Positions 34,259-46,000 of a stretch of DNA of 64,000 bases are shown piece after piece. The notes beneath the pieces were generated by a model that had not been told where the DNA came from, did not search any database, and saw nothing but the letters and a program-made list of their open reading frames with translations. The stretch is from Mikania micrantha. Lineage: Eukaryota > Streptophyta > Magnoliopsida > Asterales > Asteraceae. Positions within the stretch are counted from its first letter, which is position 1; the number at the start of each line of letters is the position of its first letter. The stretch is from NCBI GenBank assembly GCA_009363875.1, contig CM018692.1, positions 384,501 through 448,500 on the forward strand, given 5' to 3'. A program made the translations under genes and the position numbers.

Positions 34259-37200
34259 TTAACGTGCATTCATAATGTTTGTTGTTGTTTTGAATAAGTG
34301 GGGATACTTTTTCATCATTTGGTCTTCCCTTTCTCATGTGAATTCAGGACCACGTCTTGAATTCCACCGTACTTTGACTATCGAAATCTTGCTTTGTTTG
34401 AGTTGTTTGACCTCTCGGTCCAGGATTTCAACTGGTTCCTCGATGAATCGTAACTGTTCGTCTACTTGTATTTCTTCAAGTGGTACTACCAATGTCTTAT
34501 CAGAAAGACATTTCTTTAAGTTCGATATGCGAAAGACATCATGAACTCCACTGAGTTCATCCGGTAATTTGAGTTGATACGCAACCGGACCAATCCGTTT
34601 CAGGATCTCAAAAGGTCCTATGTAACGTGGACTAAGCTTCCCACGCTTACCGAATCATATCACACCTTTCCAAGGTGATACCTTTAGAAGAAATCGGTCT
34701 CCTACTTGAAATTCCAACGGCTTACGACGTTTGTCAGCATAACTCTTCTGTCGATCCCGGACCGCTGCCATACGGTTCCGGATTTGAACTATCTTCTCTG
34801 TCGTCTCGTGCACCAGTTCAGAGCCTGTAATCTGAATATCACCAATTTCAGCCCAGCAAACTGGTGAACGACATTTGCGACCATACAAAGCTTCAAACAG
34901 TGCTGCTTGAATACTTGTATGATAACTATTATTGTAAGAGAATTCCACTACCGGTAAGTAATTCTCCCAGCTATCACCAAAGTCAATTACACAATCTCGT
35001 AACATATCCTCGAGCGTTTGAATCGTACGTTCACTTTGACCGTAGGTCTGTGGATGATAGGCGGTACTCATATCTAAGCGAGTCCCCAATGACTTATGAA
35101 GAGATTTCCAAAAGTTGGAAGTAAATCGGGTATCCCGATCTGATATGATAGAGATTGGCACGCCATGCCGTGCTACCACTTCCTTGATATAAATGCGAGT
35201 CAGTTTCTCCATCTTATCAGTTTCCTTGATTGCTAAGAAGTGTGCAGATTTCGTTAATCGATCAACAATTACCCATATCGTATCACAACCACTCGGTGTA
35301 CGGGGTAACTTAGTAGTGAAATCCATCGAAATCTGTTCCCATTTCCACATCGGTATCTCTGGTTGTTGCAGTAAACCAGATGGCTTCTGATATTCAACTT
35401 TGACTTTCGAACAAGTCAAACATTTGCTAACGTACTTAGCAATGTCAGCTTTCATGTGAGGCCACCAATACAGTGCCTTCAAGTCATGATACATCTTGTC
35501 TGATCCCGGATGGACTGAATATCTGGACTTGTGTGCTTCATCCATCACGAGTTCCCTTAAACCTCCGTACAAAGGTATCCAAAGTCGATTAATGAAATAA
35601 CGAATTCCATCAGACTTAACATCCAGTAGTTCCTCCATTCCTCGTAAGGATTCCTGTACCAAGTTTTCCTTTTTCAAGGCCTCGATCTGAGCACTGTGCA
35701 CCTTGTCAGGTAAATCAGTATGTATTGTCATCATAAGTGCACGAACCCTTCTTGTTGAAGTATCTTTTCTGCTTAAAGCATCAGCTACCACATTAGCTTT
35801 TCCCGGGTGATATTTAATCGCGCATTCGTAGTCGTTCAACAACTCAACCCATCGTCGTTGTCTCATATTAAGCTCTTTCTGATCAAAGATAGGTTGCAAA
35901 CTCTTATGATCAGTGTAAATGGTACACTTAGTTCCATACAAGTAATGCCTCCAAATCTTCAGAGCAAAAACCACTGCTCCTAACTTCAAGTCATGAGTAG
36001 TGTAATTCTTTTCGTGTGGTCGTAGTTGCCTTGAAGCATAAGCAATCACTTTATCACGTTGCATCAACACACATCCCAAACCCTGTGCAGATGCATCACA
36101 ATACACCACAAAATCTTCCGTTCCTTCTGGTAAGGACAGAATCGGTGCACTGCAGAGTTTCTGTTTCAATAACTGGAACGCAGTTTCCTGTTTATCCATC
36201 CAGTTATACTTCGTTCCCTTATGCGTAAGAGCTGTGAGTGGTTGAGCGATTCTTGAGAAACCTTCAATGAATCGTCGGTAATAACCCGCCAAACCAAGGA
36301 GTTGTCGTACCTCAGTAGGGGTCTTTGGCGCTTCCCAATTCTTAATCGCTTCAATCTTTGCTGGATCAACATGTATACCCTTTTCATTAACTATATGCCC
36401 CAAGAATTGTACTTCTCGCTTCCAGAAGTCACATTTCGAGAACTTAGCGTACAATTGTTCCTGTTTCAGTAATTCTAATAGCAATCGAAGATGTTCAGCG
36501 TGTTCCTCCTCAGTCTAAGAATAGATGAGAATATCATCAATGAAAACAACGAAAAACTTATCGAGTTAATGTCTACAAACACGATTCATGAGATCCATGA
36601 ATACAACTGGAGCGTTTGTCAATCCAAATGGCATGACCAAAAACTCATAATGGCCATAGCGCGTCCTGAATGCTGTCTTTGGAACATCCTCCTCCTGAAC
36701 TCTTAGTTGATGATAACCCGATCTGAGATCAATCTTCGAGTAGTAACTCGAACCTTGCAACTGATCGAACAGATCGTCAATTCTAGGTAACGGATACCGG
36801 TTTTTGATGGTAACCTTGTTATGTTCCCGGTAATCGATACACATACGGAAAGTCCCGTCCTTCTTCTTAACAAACAAAACTGGAGCTCCCCACGGAGAAA
36901 AACTAGGTCGTATAAAGCCCTTATCCAACAACTCTTGCAGTTGTGTAGATAATTCTTGCATCTCAGACGGTGCAAGTCGATAAGGCGCCCTAGCTATCGG
37001 TGCTGCATCTGGTATAAGGTCGATTCGAAATTCCACCTGTCTGATAGGTGGTAATCCCGGTAGGTCTTCTGGAAATACTTCAGGGAATTCACAAACTACT
37101 GGGATGTCTTCTATCTTCTTCTCAACTACCGGCTTCTCAGTTATAAGTGCTATAATTGCCGTATGACCTTTACGCAGACATTTGTATGCTTTCCTATAAG

Positions 37201-37578
37201 ATATGAGACGCAGTGGCGTACTGCGCTTCTCACCTTGTACATACAGTGTCTCTCCATACGGAAGAGATATACGAACGATCTTTTCATGGCATACTATTTC
37301 AGCCTGGTTTTTGGATAACCAGCCAACGACAACATCAAACTGCCTAAGACAGTAGGCATAAAATCAATGTCATGTGTTTGACCCATCAAGTCAAGAACAC
37401 ATCCTTTAGAAATATGGTTTACAACAACTAACTTATCATTAGCTAGTTCTATAGTGTATGGGTTTTCTAAACCCCGATCTGCACCAGTGTCAAATATCAT
37501 AGAGGCAGAGTGATAATTCAAGAGAAACGTACCCGTAACGACGTTGGGATCTTCCCGTTCCTGACGTCCTCCAATCAC
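34259..37578 (-). pseudogene. Broken pol: protease, RT, RNase H, integrase, chromodomain-like tail
   Basis: Protease is recognised by FDTGADR near 37480, but it lacks a segment just after that and loses frame again near 37330. Reverse transcriptase follows; its VFIDDILIYS active site near 36520-36550 lies between two in-frame stops (36566-36568 and 36515-36517). RNase H comes next with YCDASAQG, TDHKS and VADALS, but the expected Glu motif reads HDLKLG. Integrase has the HHCC zinc-binding residues (HPGSDK, YHDLK, CLTC) and aspartates in MDFT and SDRDTRF, with QSERTIQTLED after them. Stops cut the C-terminal part at 34655-34657 and 34334-34336; the frame ends at 34259 with a tail of the group II chromodomain type. 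At least two frameshifts, one deletion and four stops mean it cannot make a working polyprotein. Confidence 0.93.
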
Positions 37579-38711
37579 AAAAGCCCTGTTCGAACAACAT
37601 TTGTGTTGTTGTTGCTGTTTCCTTTTGTAGTTATGTCATTAGCCCTTCTTTTCTTGAGTTGTGGGCACTCCTTCTTGAAATGTCCTGATAAGCCACACTC
37701 AAAACATCCTTTCTGTGTGTTGTTCCGGTTGAGTGAGCTTGCCTGCAGTTCCCCTCGACAGTCTTTTGCTACATGACCTATCTTTCTGCATCGCTGACAT
37801 CGGTACTTGTCACATTGATTCCCAAAGTGATGGAATCCACATTTGTTGCACTTTGGGTATTTACCATTATACCCTCCTGATGACTGTTGGTTATTGTTTG
37901 GGTTGTGATGGGTTCTGTTTGATTCCTGCTTGCGGTTCTGCTGAAATGACTGCTGAGTGAAATTCTTTGAATCAATGACATCCCATTTTCTTTTGTGGTC
38001 TCCCACTTTAGCTGTTACTGTTCGTTTGGGTAGTGTCCCTCGTTGCATCGCTTGATCAGTCAGTTGGTGTGCCAGTCGAATAGCTTGCTGTATGGTGGTA
38101 GGATTTGCAGATATGATCAATTTTCGAACCTGAGATACCAGCCCTCCAATGTATCTCTTGATCCACTTGCTAGGTGGGGTTGCCCTGTGCGGTAAGAGTC
38201 TTGCTAATTGCTGAAATCGAGTAGTGTATTCCTCAATATTAGAACCTTTCATCTTGAGTTGTATGTATTCATCCTCAAGTTTTTGCATTTCATTACGGTG
38301 ACAATACTCCTCCTGCAACAGGATTTTGAATCCGTTCCAAGTAAGGGCATTGGTTGTATTCAAACCGAGTGTCTGTACGATAGAGTTCCACCATGTCAAG
38401 GCTGAACCCTCCAAAGTACCAATAGCGTATCTGACCTTGTTTTCTTCCGGACAATTGCACATCTCAAACACCGATTCTGACTGTTCAATCCATCGAAGAA
38501 GTCCAATGGCTCCTTCCGATCCTTTGAAATTACATGGTTTACAGTTCAAGAATGTCTTGAACGTGCACATTTGTGGGTTTATCAGTCCCCCCATTGGATC
38601 ATGTGGTCCTGTTTGGTGTGTTTGCGTATAGTTTGCGATTGTCTCGGTAATTCGAGTGTTAATAAGTGCCTCAACTTCCGTGGCAGTCATGTTAATGTTT
38701 CCTCCAATCAT
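37575..38711 (-). CDS. Gag polyprotein of the gypsy element, 378 aa, intact
   Basis: The likely start is MIGGNINMTATEVEALINTR (38711); the open frame extends a little further upstream to 38777. The retrotrans_gag capsid region is clear around WIEQSESVFEMCNCPEENKV, GSALTWWNS and EYTTRFQQLARLLP. The C-terminal nucleocapsid part has three CCHC-type zinc knuckles at about residues 288-300 (CX2CX3HX4C, a short form), 305-318 and 336-349 (both CX2CX4HX4C), followed by a basic stretch. Gag forms the virus-like particle and packages the RNA. The frame stops at 37575, where the protease frame begins with an apparent loss of phase, so a Gag-Pol fusion would need a shift. Confidence 0.9.
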   Translation of the reverse strand: MIGGNINMTATEVEALINTRITETIANYTQTHQTGPHDPMGGLINPQMCTFKTFLNCKPCNFKGSEGAIGLLRWIEQSESVFEMCNCPEENKVRYAIGTLEGSALTWWNSIVQTLGLNTTNALTWNGFKILLQEEYCHRNEMQKLEDEYIQLKMKGSNIEEYTTRFQQLARLLPHRATPPSKWIKRYIGGLVSQVRKLIISANPTTIQQAIRLAHQLTDQAMQRGTLPKRTVTAKVGDHKRKWDVIDSKNFTQQSFQQNRKQESNRTHHNPNNNQQSSGGYNGKYPKCNKCGFHHFGNQCDKYRCQRCRKIGHVAKDCRGELQASSLNRNNTQKGCFECGLSGHFKKECPQLKKRRANDITTKGNSNNNTNVVRTGLL

Positions 38712-38947
38712 GATCTTCCTATTTGCAAATATACATAATGAGACTACACCCATCGCATAATCATCACTCATGCACAAAGTAAATGTAGCACACTACCATA
38801 GCCATTAAGGTAACAATTCTTGATCATTTATGATAACTGGTGCTTACAATTGTTTGTCAAAGAGATGCAAAACAACTAAATTCGAAATCTACTTTTATGA
38901 GTACAACCCACTCATATAAGTTTGTTAATTAGAAGTAAATGAAATGA

Positions 38948-39652
38948 CTAGATTCCATCGTTTGGTGAACCAACAGTTGATGATGAATCTTCCAGTTCTG
39001 CTGGACCAGTCACTGCACCATGCTGGTAACGCATATGCCCAGTGATGAGGGTCATGGCCTCCCCAGCCAAATCTCTCACTATATTGGCTTCAATCGTCGC
39101 TGCACCAGCCTGTGCATTGGCTTCCTCAGCCCTTGCCTCGGCTACAACTACACGTAACTCAGTAGTTTCTAGTCGTGCAGTGAGTTCGAGGATCGTCCCT
39201 CGCATCATCCAGATCGTTTCCATCAAATTTTCCTGTTCTTCATTAGTCCTAACCAACTCCTCAGTGAGGTTATCCCACATTTGTGTCAGCCAGTTGTTAT
39301 TCTCAAGCAATTCTGTGATCATCCCTGCTACTTCCCGCATGTTGCGGATTTCACGCTCCATGCGTGCAACAAAAGCAGCAAATGCCTGTTCTAGTGGATA
39401 TCCTAGAGCAGGTAACGTCCAAAGGCTATTAGCAGTGTTGGCAGTTGGTGGTGGTGGCACTCGTTCTTCCCACACCCAGCTGCGTATGAGACCAGGAAAC
39501 CATTGCCAATATTGGTTGTTCCCCCTTTGCCGAATATGTGTTTCCTCCCCATAGTGGTTTGTATCATCCACTGGTTCGATCCTCCTTGTCATGATGTCTG
39601 ACAATGCTATAACTTGTTCCTCAGTGTGAGCAGGTGTAGATGATGATGCCAT
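38948..39652 (-). CDS. Extra ORF between primer site and gag, 234 aa, coiled-coil
   Basis: The frame is open from MASSSTPAHTEEQVIAL to DSSSTVGSPNDGI. The first ATG of the longer frame is at 39688, but the one at 39652 gives a typical MASSS start; both are possible. The N-terminal third is polar with Trp-rich phrases (NNQYWQWFPGLIRSWVW). Residues of about 90-215 are rich in Ala, Glu, Leu and Arg with a heptad look (ELTARLETTELRVVVAEARA), suggesting a coiled coil. I see no zinc knuckle, protease or known capsid motif. It is not the canonical gag, which follows separately. A role in assembly or RNA handling is only a guess. Confidence 0.75.
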   Translation of the reverse strand: MASSSTPAHTEEQVIALSDIMTRRIEPVDDTNHYGEETHIRQRGNNQYWQWFPGLIRSWVWEERVPPPPTANTANSLWTLPALGYPLEQAFAAFVARMEREIRNMREVAGMITELLENNNWLTQMWDNLTEELVRTNEEQENLMETIWMMRGTILELTARLETTELRVVVAEARAEEANAQAGAATIEANIVRDLAGEAMTLITGHMRYQHGAVTGPAELEDSSSTVGSPNDGI

Positions 39653-39767
39653 GTCTGTTACATAATGCAATATGTAAGTGCATACCAACTATCGTGTAAG
39701 CAAGTGTCTAATGTCTAACAGTTATAGTCTAAGTCTACAAATGCAAACCTAGTTCGCTATAACCAAA

Positions 39768-39780
39768 GGCTCTGATACCA
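39768..39780 (-). other. Primer-binding site for initiator tRNA-Met
   Basis: On the minus strand, three bases after the LTR end, the sequence reads TGGTATCAGAGCC. This is complementary to the 3' end of plant initiator tRNA-Met and is the standard priming site of copia and Tekay-type elements. It fixes the direction of the element. Confidence 0.92.
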
Positions 39781-39783
39781 ATC

Positions 39784-42397
39784 TGTCACACCCCCAATTT
39801 TCAACTAACGAAATCATACCGTTTGGGAACATGACAAACCAGGATCTCAGATCATTAGACATAACGAAGACCTCTATATGAATTTCAAAACATATGTTGG
39901 TCTAAAACTGTAACATCAAAGTTTTCAAAGTTTGCGGAAGCGTTTTAAAAACCAATAACAAAACGTAACGGTTTGAAAATGTAAAGTACAAATCCAATAA
40001 CATTCAATGTCTTAATTGATCAAAGCTAAAACACTTGAACTGAAATGTATGCATGAGACTCAACATCCTAGTCCCTGCTTGTCCTTGCTTGTGTCTTAGT
40101 GTCCTGAGAAAACATGTAAATCAAGTCAACACAAAGGTTGGTGCATACACAGGTTTAAGCATTCACAAATGTTGAAACCACGGTTTGAATATAAAGTTTA
40201 CAGATAACATAATCACAAATGCATAGTCATGATAGCTAGTCATTTGTACTATTTACATAAGTGGTCGACACCGAAGCTGACGATTGCCATGCTATAGCAT
40301 GTTTTTGCCTTAACACTATTGTCTAGCACAAACAATAGAAATGTATGTTTGGTCAGTCAAACACCTGCGTAGATCCCATCTACCAAGTGAGGTTTGTCAA
40401 ACCCAATAGATCTATCTTCAACTACCACGCTTTGCACTACAGCAAACTAAACGGTTCGAAATGGAAGGCTTTGTAATGCTATGTTTGCACTTAATGTAAA
40501 CAGCTAACTCATGCAAGTGATATGTATCTAAAAATGTTTGTTGCACATGTTTTCTCCCCCAAAACAGTTAAAATAAGAAAGGGGCCATGTACGCACCTTT
40601 GATTGTTGCAGAATGATCAAACACTCGTGAACTCGCGTAGAAAATCCTCTACGAAGAATCTGTGTTTTAAACAACACGTTGTGTTATTCGAGATATCGTT
40701 TAATGTGTGAGATCACATACGTGTCAACACGTATATTAGATTGTGTGGAGCGTACATACGAAAGCATGCATGAACTTTATTTCGTTTATTTAAATCGCAT
40801 ACACATATACGATTAAACTTTAACACACGTAAATATACGCGATCGTGTTTTTGATTAAAAAAAAATATAAATTTTATTGTTTTATTTTGTCCGGAATTCT
40901 ATTACGGTTACAACGCAATTTGAACGAATCAAATCGGAGTTGAAACGAGCGAATTATGCACAAAACACCAAAAATGGTGTTTTTGTGCAAAACCGAAGCC
41001 CACCAGGTTCGAACCCTGGACCTCTCAGTGACAAAACACGCGCTCCACCACTCCAGCCCGCTAGGGTTTCGCGATATTGTACCCAAATTAATTATTTTAA
41101 GCTTCTCTTGATCGGTTTCCCCTTGTTCATTCTAATCTAACCCATATAGATTCAATTTGTCCCCAATTTGACTGAGATCGAATCCGATATCTTGGGGCTT
41201 TTGTTCCAGAGGTTCATGCGAACCAGAGGTGGCCTTTAATTCAGTCATAGACCCAATTAAGAGACCCAATTCAGTCCCTAACAGAGTCGGGTTCGAAGGG
41301 CTTGAACTTCAACTTAATCGAACTAAATTCGATCTTGTCAGTTCACGAATTCATAGGGTTTTCATTAGGTATGAGTTTTTGAACTTATATGTGGTATTTA
41401 ATTTGAATAAAGAGTTCTATTAGTTCACAACTCCAACTCGTTTATATCTAAGAACCCTAGAAATCAGAAATCTTTGCATTCGTTACTGTTAGATAAAATT
41501 GATATGGGGATTTTGTTTAATACCACATTTCGAAACTTTCTGTAAGATTTAATTCGATTTTAAAACACATTTGAAGCAAAACCCCCAAATCGTTTCTCAT
41601 AGAAAACCCTAATACTAGAAATCATTCAATTCGTTGGTGTTTGTTAAAACTAACATATGGTTTTCCTTTATGATGACATTGCGAAACTGCATATATAATT
41701 TAATTTGATTTTTGCATTCGTTTAATCACAAACCCCCAATTCGTTTACAATGATGAACCCTAGCTACTGAATTGATATAATTAGATGTTATCAGTCGAAA
41801 TTGATTTAGGATAACTCTTAATCGGCATGTTTAGGTAGTGTAGGAACTAAAACTTACTTGATTGAATATCAAATCGAAGGAGATCGACTAATAGGTTGAT
41901 GCTCGACCAAGCTTCAATCGAATTCCTTGAACCACGGCTTCTTGCTTTGAATTTCTGGATGCAAAAGACCCTGAGGGTGCCGACTAAGGATTCGAGAAAT
42001 TCAATTTCGTGAATGATGGTCGAATTATATGGGTTTGATGGTTAAGGCTACGGTTTCAACTTTTTAAAGCCTTAATTGCTTTAATTCTATCATTATGGTG
42101 TAATTAACATATAATAACCGTTGATCATTATTACTATGGGTTTTATGAATGATTAATGCCATCCATTATGGTGGATTAATGGCAATTACGAATTTCTCAT
42201 GGTTTTACCACTTGCATTTTGACTTTAAAAGTCAAATTGAGCATTTTGTGTAATTTTAACATTAATCCTTTTAATCTAAATGCTTATAAACTTATTTTGT
42301 CCAAATTTCAACCTTCTAGTTTGATATTGTTCGATTTCGTATCGTTTCTGCTAGTTTCTGGTTAACGGAGTTAATCCGAAATTGTCGGATTGTCACA
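39784..42397 (-). repeat. 5' LTR of the gypsy element
   Basis: Copy of the LTR at 30816-33428, one base longer. On the minus strand it should hold the element's promoter. Its outer end is 625 bp upstream of the kinesin-12 start codon. Confidence 0.95.
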
Positions 42398-42402
42398 GTG
42401 GT

Positions 42403-43022
42403 CGATCGGTCACATCCATGGTTAATCAATAGACAGAACGTGGTGACAATAATGAACTTGTTGAATTTTGAAACGGGAGGACCGAAGGTGGAATCTCTTT
42501 GATTTTAGGTTTTCAGAAGGGGACCACGTGTTTGAATTTGAAATGAGAGGGTAGGATAATGAGGCATGCTTTATTAGTTGTACCATTTGCTGAAATACTT
42601 GTATATCTCTTAAATTTAAGATATTTCGATTTCTCTCTAATCTAGGGATGACTAATGTTATATTATTGCAAACAGTTTGAACTATAGGTCTGATTTTTAA
42701 AAATTAGAAACCACAAGTGCAAAATTTACATAAGTTTTAACTAACTCTAATTTAATTTGGAAATAATATTTTCATTTTTCAAGGGTAGTTACCATATATA
42801 CATCAAATATCAGGGGCAATTGTTCACTTTATTAATTAATATTATAAAAGTCTCAATTTTGTCGATCCCAATTTGATTTGAATCGACAATCCGCTCAAAA
42901 GCATCCGCAACAACGGCTACATCAATCCAACCTCTCTCTTTACCCCCGTTTCTGTTAACACTGTCGGAACCCTAGTTTTGTTACATAATATCGATCTTTG
43001 ATCTGTAGTGGTTCTCTTAAAG
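42403..43022 (+). promoter_or_regulatory. Upstream region of kinesin-12, cut by the gypsy insertion
   Basis: This is all that remains in direct contact upstream of the kinesin start codon. A TATA-like TTATAAAAG is at 42842-42850, about 175 bp before the ATG, leaving room for a 5' leader of roughly 145 bases. No other site is recognised. Confidence 0.5.
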
Positions 43023-46000
43023 ATGAAGAAGCAATCAAGAAATCCGATCTTGAGAGATATTTCTGCCGATACCTCACCGTCAAACCCTAGTTCAATAAAG
43101 CAAATGAAACCTTCACCTCGAAAGCAGAAGTTGTCCAAAGAAAACGATCCACCTCTTGAGATCAACACCGTGCCAGATTCATCAACTTCTCCATCTTTTA
43201 CCTGTAAATCCTCTCCGGCTGCCGGTAAGTTGAAGTCGCCGCTTCCTCCACGCCCTCCTCATTCAAACACTCTTAAAAGGAAGCTTAGTAACGATTTTTC
43301 TGTTGAAAACGGCTCATCTGGATCATCTGATACCGGAGTCAAGGTAATTTTGAAAACCTAACAGAATTCTTCATGAAATTCTCTTGTACATGTGATGTTA
43401 TCAAATCCGTACTTTTACTTGATAAACTATCAGCTGAATGGGTTCTATTTAGGTTATTGTGCGGATGAGGCCACCAAACAAGAATGAAGAAGAAGGTGAA
43501 GTTGTAGTCCAGAAGACGTCTGGAGATTCGTTGACCATTCTTGGTCAACCATTTACTTTCGATTCTGTTGCAGATGCAACGTCTACTCAGGTGATTTGCT
43601 CATAACTTGTTTGTTTGCATGAATTCCGTTTAGATTAAACCTAGATGACGTAATTATTATCTTCTGTTGCATTCCATTTGTCTATTCAGGCCGATATATT
43701 CAATCTTGTAGGAGCTCCCCTTGTTGAAAATTGCCTAGCTGGATTTAACAGCTCTGTTTTTGCATACGGGCAGGTATTATTTGATCTTTCTTCTCTACTT
43801 ATGTGTTTAATGTGGACATAACAAATTACTTAGAGTTTTTCATGGTTATTTGCATAACTGCATTAACTGTGTTGCATGTATAAAATGTAAGTAGACTGGG
43901 AGTGGCAAGACATACACAATTTGGGGACCTATCAACGCATTGTCGGAAGACAAATTATCTTCTGATCAACAAGGTTTGACACCCCGTGTGTTTGAAAGAC
44001 TTTTTTCCTGCATTTCTGAGGTGAGATTACATGCTAGTTCTTTTTGTTTTGCCCAAGTCTGTATAGAATTAGCTTAATGTTCATTTTTCTTACTGTCTCA
44101 CAATGTAACTGCAAATTTGCATAGGAACAAAACAAGCATGCCGACAAACAACTCATATATCAATGCCGTTGCTCTTTTCTTGAGGTAATACGGTAGTTAA
44201 TTTACCATGGATGGTTGAATTTCACTGTTATACATATCATAATTTTGAAACACTGTATTTGCAGATCTACAATGAACAAATCACTGATTTGTTGGATCCT
44301 TCTCAGAAAAACCTTCAAATAAGAGAAGATATTAAAACAGGAGTTTATGTGGAAAATTTGACAGAGGAGTCTGTTTGCAATATAAAGGACGTGACCCAGC
44401 TTTTAAAAAAGGTTTTGACATCTAAAATATACATTGAAGAAATTACTTTTAATTCATATATTCTCACATTTCATAGAAGCACATGATTAAACAAACTAAT
44501 CCATGACCCTTTAAAGGTTTATGAAGGTGAAGACTAAGCTGTATGTTTTTTTTTTAGGAAAAGATCTGCAAATGTAGGACCTCCTTCTATAGAATGAATT
44601 GGTTGCTGCTTTAATACATTGATGATATTAAGATACCATTTACTAGTGTTGCAGTGTCAGATATAGAATGCTGATAACAAAAGAATAATGCCACTTTAAA
44701 TACGAGGTGCCATCCTCATATTTATGTAATAGGTGTATATATGTTGGATTAATATACTCGGCTTTGGGAAAGCGATTGAAACTTTGGACAGCAGCTTTAG
44801 CTTGCTATTTATAGTTTAATGGAATTTATGTCAGATTAAATAATTACTATTCATCTGTACAAGCTTAAATTCTGGCTTTCTCTGCAGGGGTTGTCAAACA
44901 GGAGAACAGGAGCTACAAGTATTAACATGGAGAGTTCGCGTTCACATAGTGTTTTCACTTGTATTGTCGAATCAAGGTGCAAGGTAATACAATAAAACTT
45001 AGGTTAAAACACACAAAAATATTAATAATAACTAGTAAAATCCCACAATAAAACTTTGGTTATAGATAGTTAATATTCGAGTTATTTACTTAATTATTTT
45101 TGTGGTATATATGAAACTAAATGTAAATGGTTTATAGTTAATAGCATCTTGTGTTCTAATCTCTAAAAATCAAATTTAAACTGTATAGAGTGTGGATGGC
45201 CTGAGTTCTTTTAAAACAAGTAGAATTAATCTTGTTGACCTTGCTGGGTCAGAAAGACAAAAGTTGACGGGAGCGGCCGGAGAGAGATTAAAAGAGGCTG
45301 GGAATATTAATCGTTCACTCTCACAACTTGGGTATGGAATGTGACAACTGTTCCATTTTTTTCTGTAATTTGTTTTTATATTTGTAATTGAATTCGAGGT
45401 TTCAATTGTAGGAATTTGATTAACATTCTAGCCGAGGTTTCTCAAAGTGGAAAACAGAGGCACATTCCTTATAGAGACTCAAAATTAACCTTTTTATTAC
45501 AAGAATCTCTTGGTGGTAATGCGAAGCTTGCCATGGTTTGTGCCATCTCTCCTGCACAAAGGTGTCATAAAATTTCTTTTCTTTGTATTTTATTAGGTAA
45601 TTTTATCTTTTTAAACAAATTTGTGATTTAACATGAACATATATATTTTTTTAATTAATGCTACAGTTGTAAGAGTGAAACTTTTAGTACACTAAGATTT
45701 GCCCAGCGTGCCAAAGCCGTTAAAAACAAAGCAGTTGTCAATGAACAGATGCAAGATGATGTAAAATCACTGCGTGAAGTTATAAGACAACTTAAGGTAC
45801 AGTTTCTGTACATTCTTTCTCTTACTATTCTGATTATAGCTAGTATAGGTGGCACTATTGGCAGGATGGGTAACTGGTTGAAATGGATTTGGGTCAAGAC
45901 TAGTAATTTTTGGTCCAGGTAAAGATTGGTAAAATCTCTGCTGTTTCAAATTTTATTTTATTTTTAAATATTTAGTATGTCAAAATTTTTCATTATGAAA

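Larger units (their letters stand above)
30816..42397 (-). mobile_element. Full-length Ty3/gypsy chromovirus-like LTR retrotransposon, 11.58 kb, young but pol-defective
   Basis: Two LTRs of 2613 and 2614 bp (30816-33428, 39784-42397) bound it, with the 5-bp target duplication GTGGT at 30811-30815 and 42398-42402. On the minus strand the order is 5' LTR, tRNA-iMet primer site, an extra coiled-coil ORF, gag, protease-RT-RNase H-integrase with a chromodomain-like tail, polypurine tract, 3' LTR. This order, the primer site and the integrase tail point to the Tekay/Del-type chromoviruses. The LTRs match by eye except for one base in an A run (8 versus 9), so insertion was very recent. Extra ORF and gag are open; pol has frameshifts, deletions and stops. 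It probably moved using enzymes from a relative. Confidence 0.95.

Noticed and set aside
34864..39554. Plus-strand open frames across the gypsy element (for example 39042-39554, 34864-35124, 37510-37776)
   Set aside because: They lie antisense to gag, the extra ORF and pol, and show no protein features of their own; they are shadows of the real frames.
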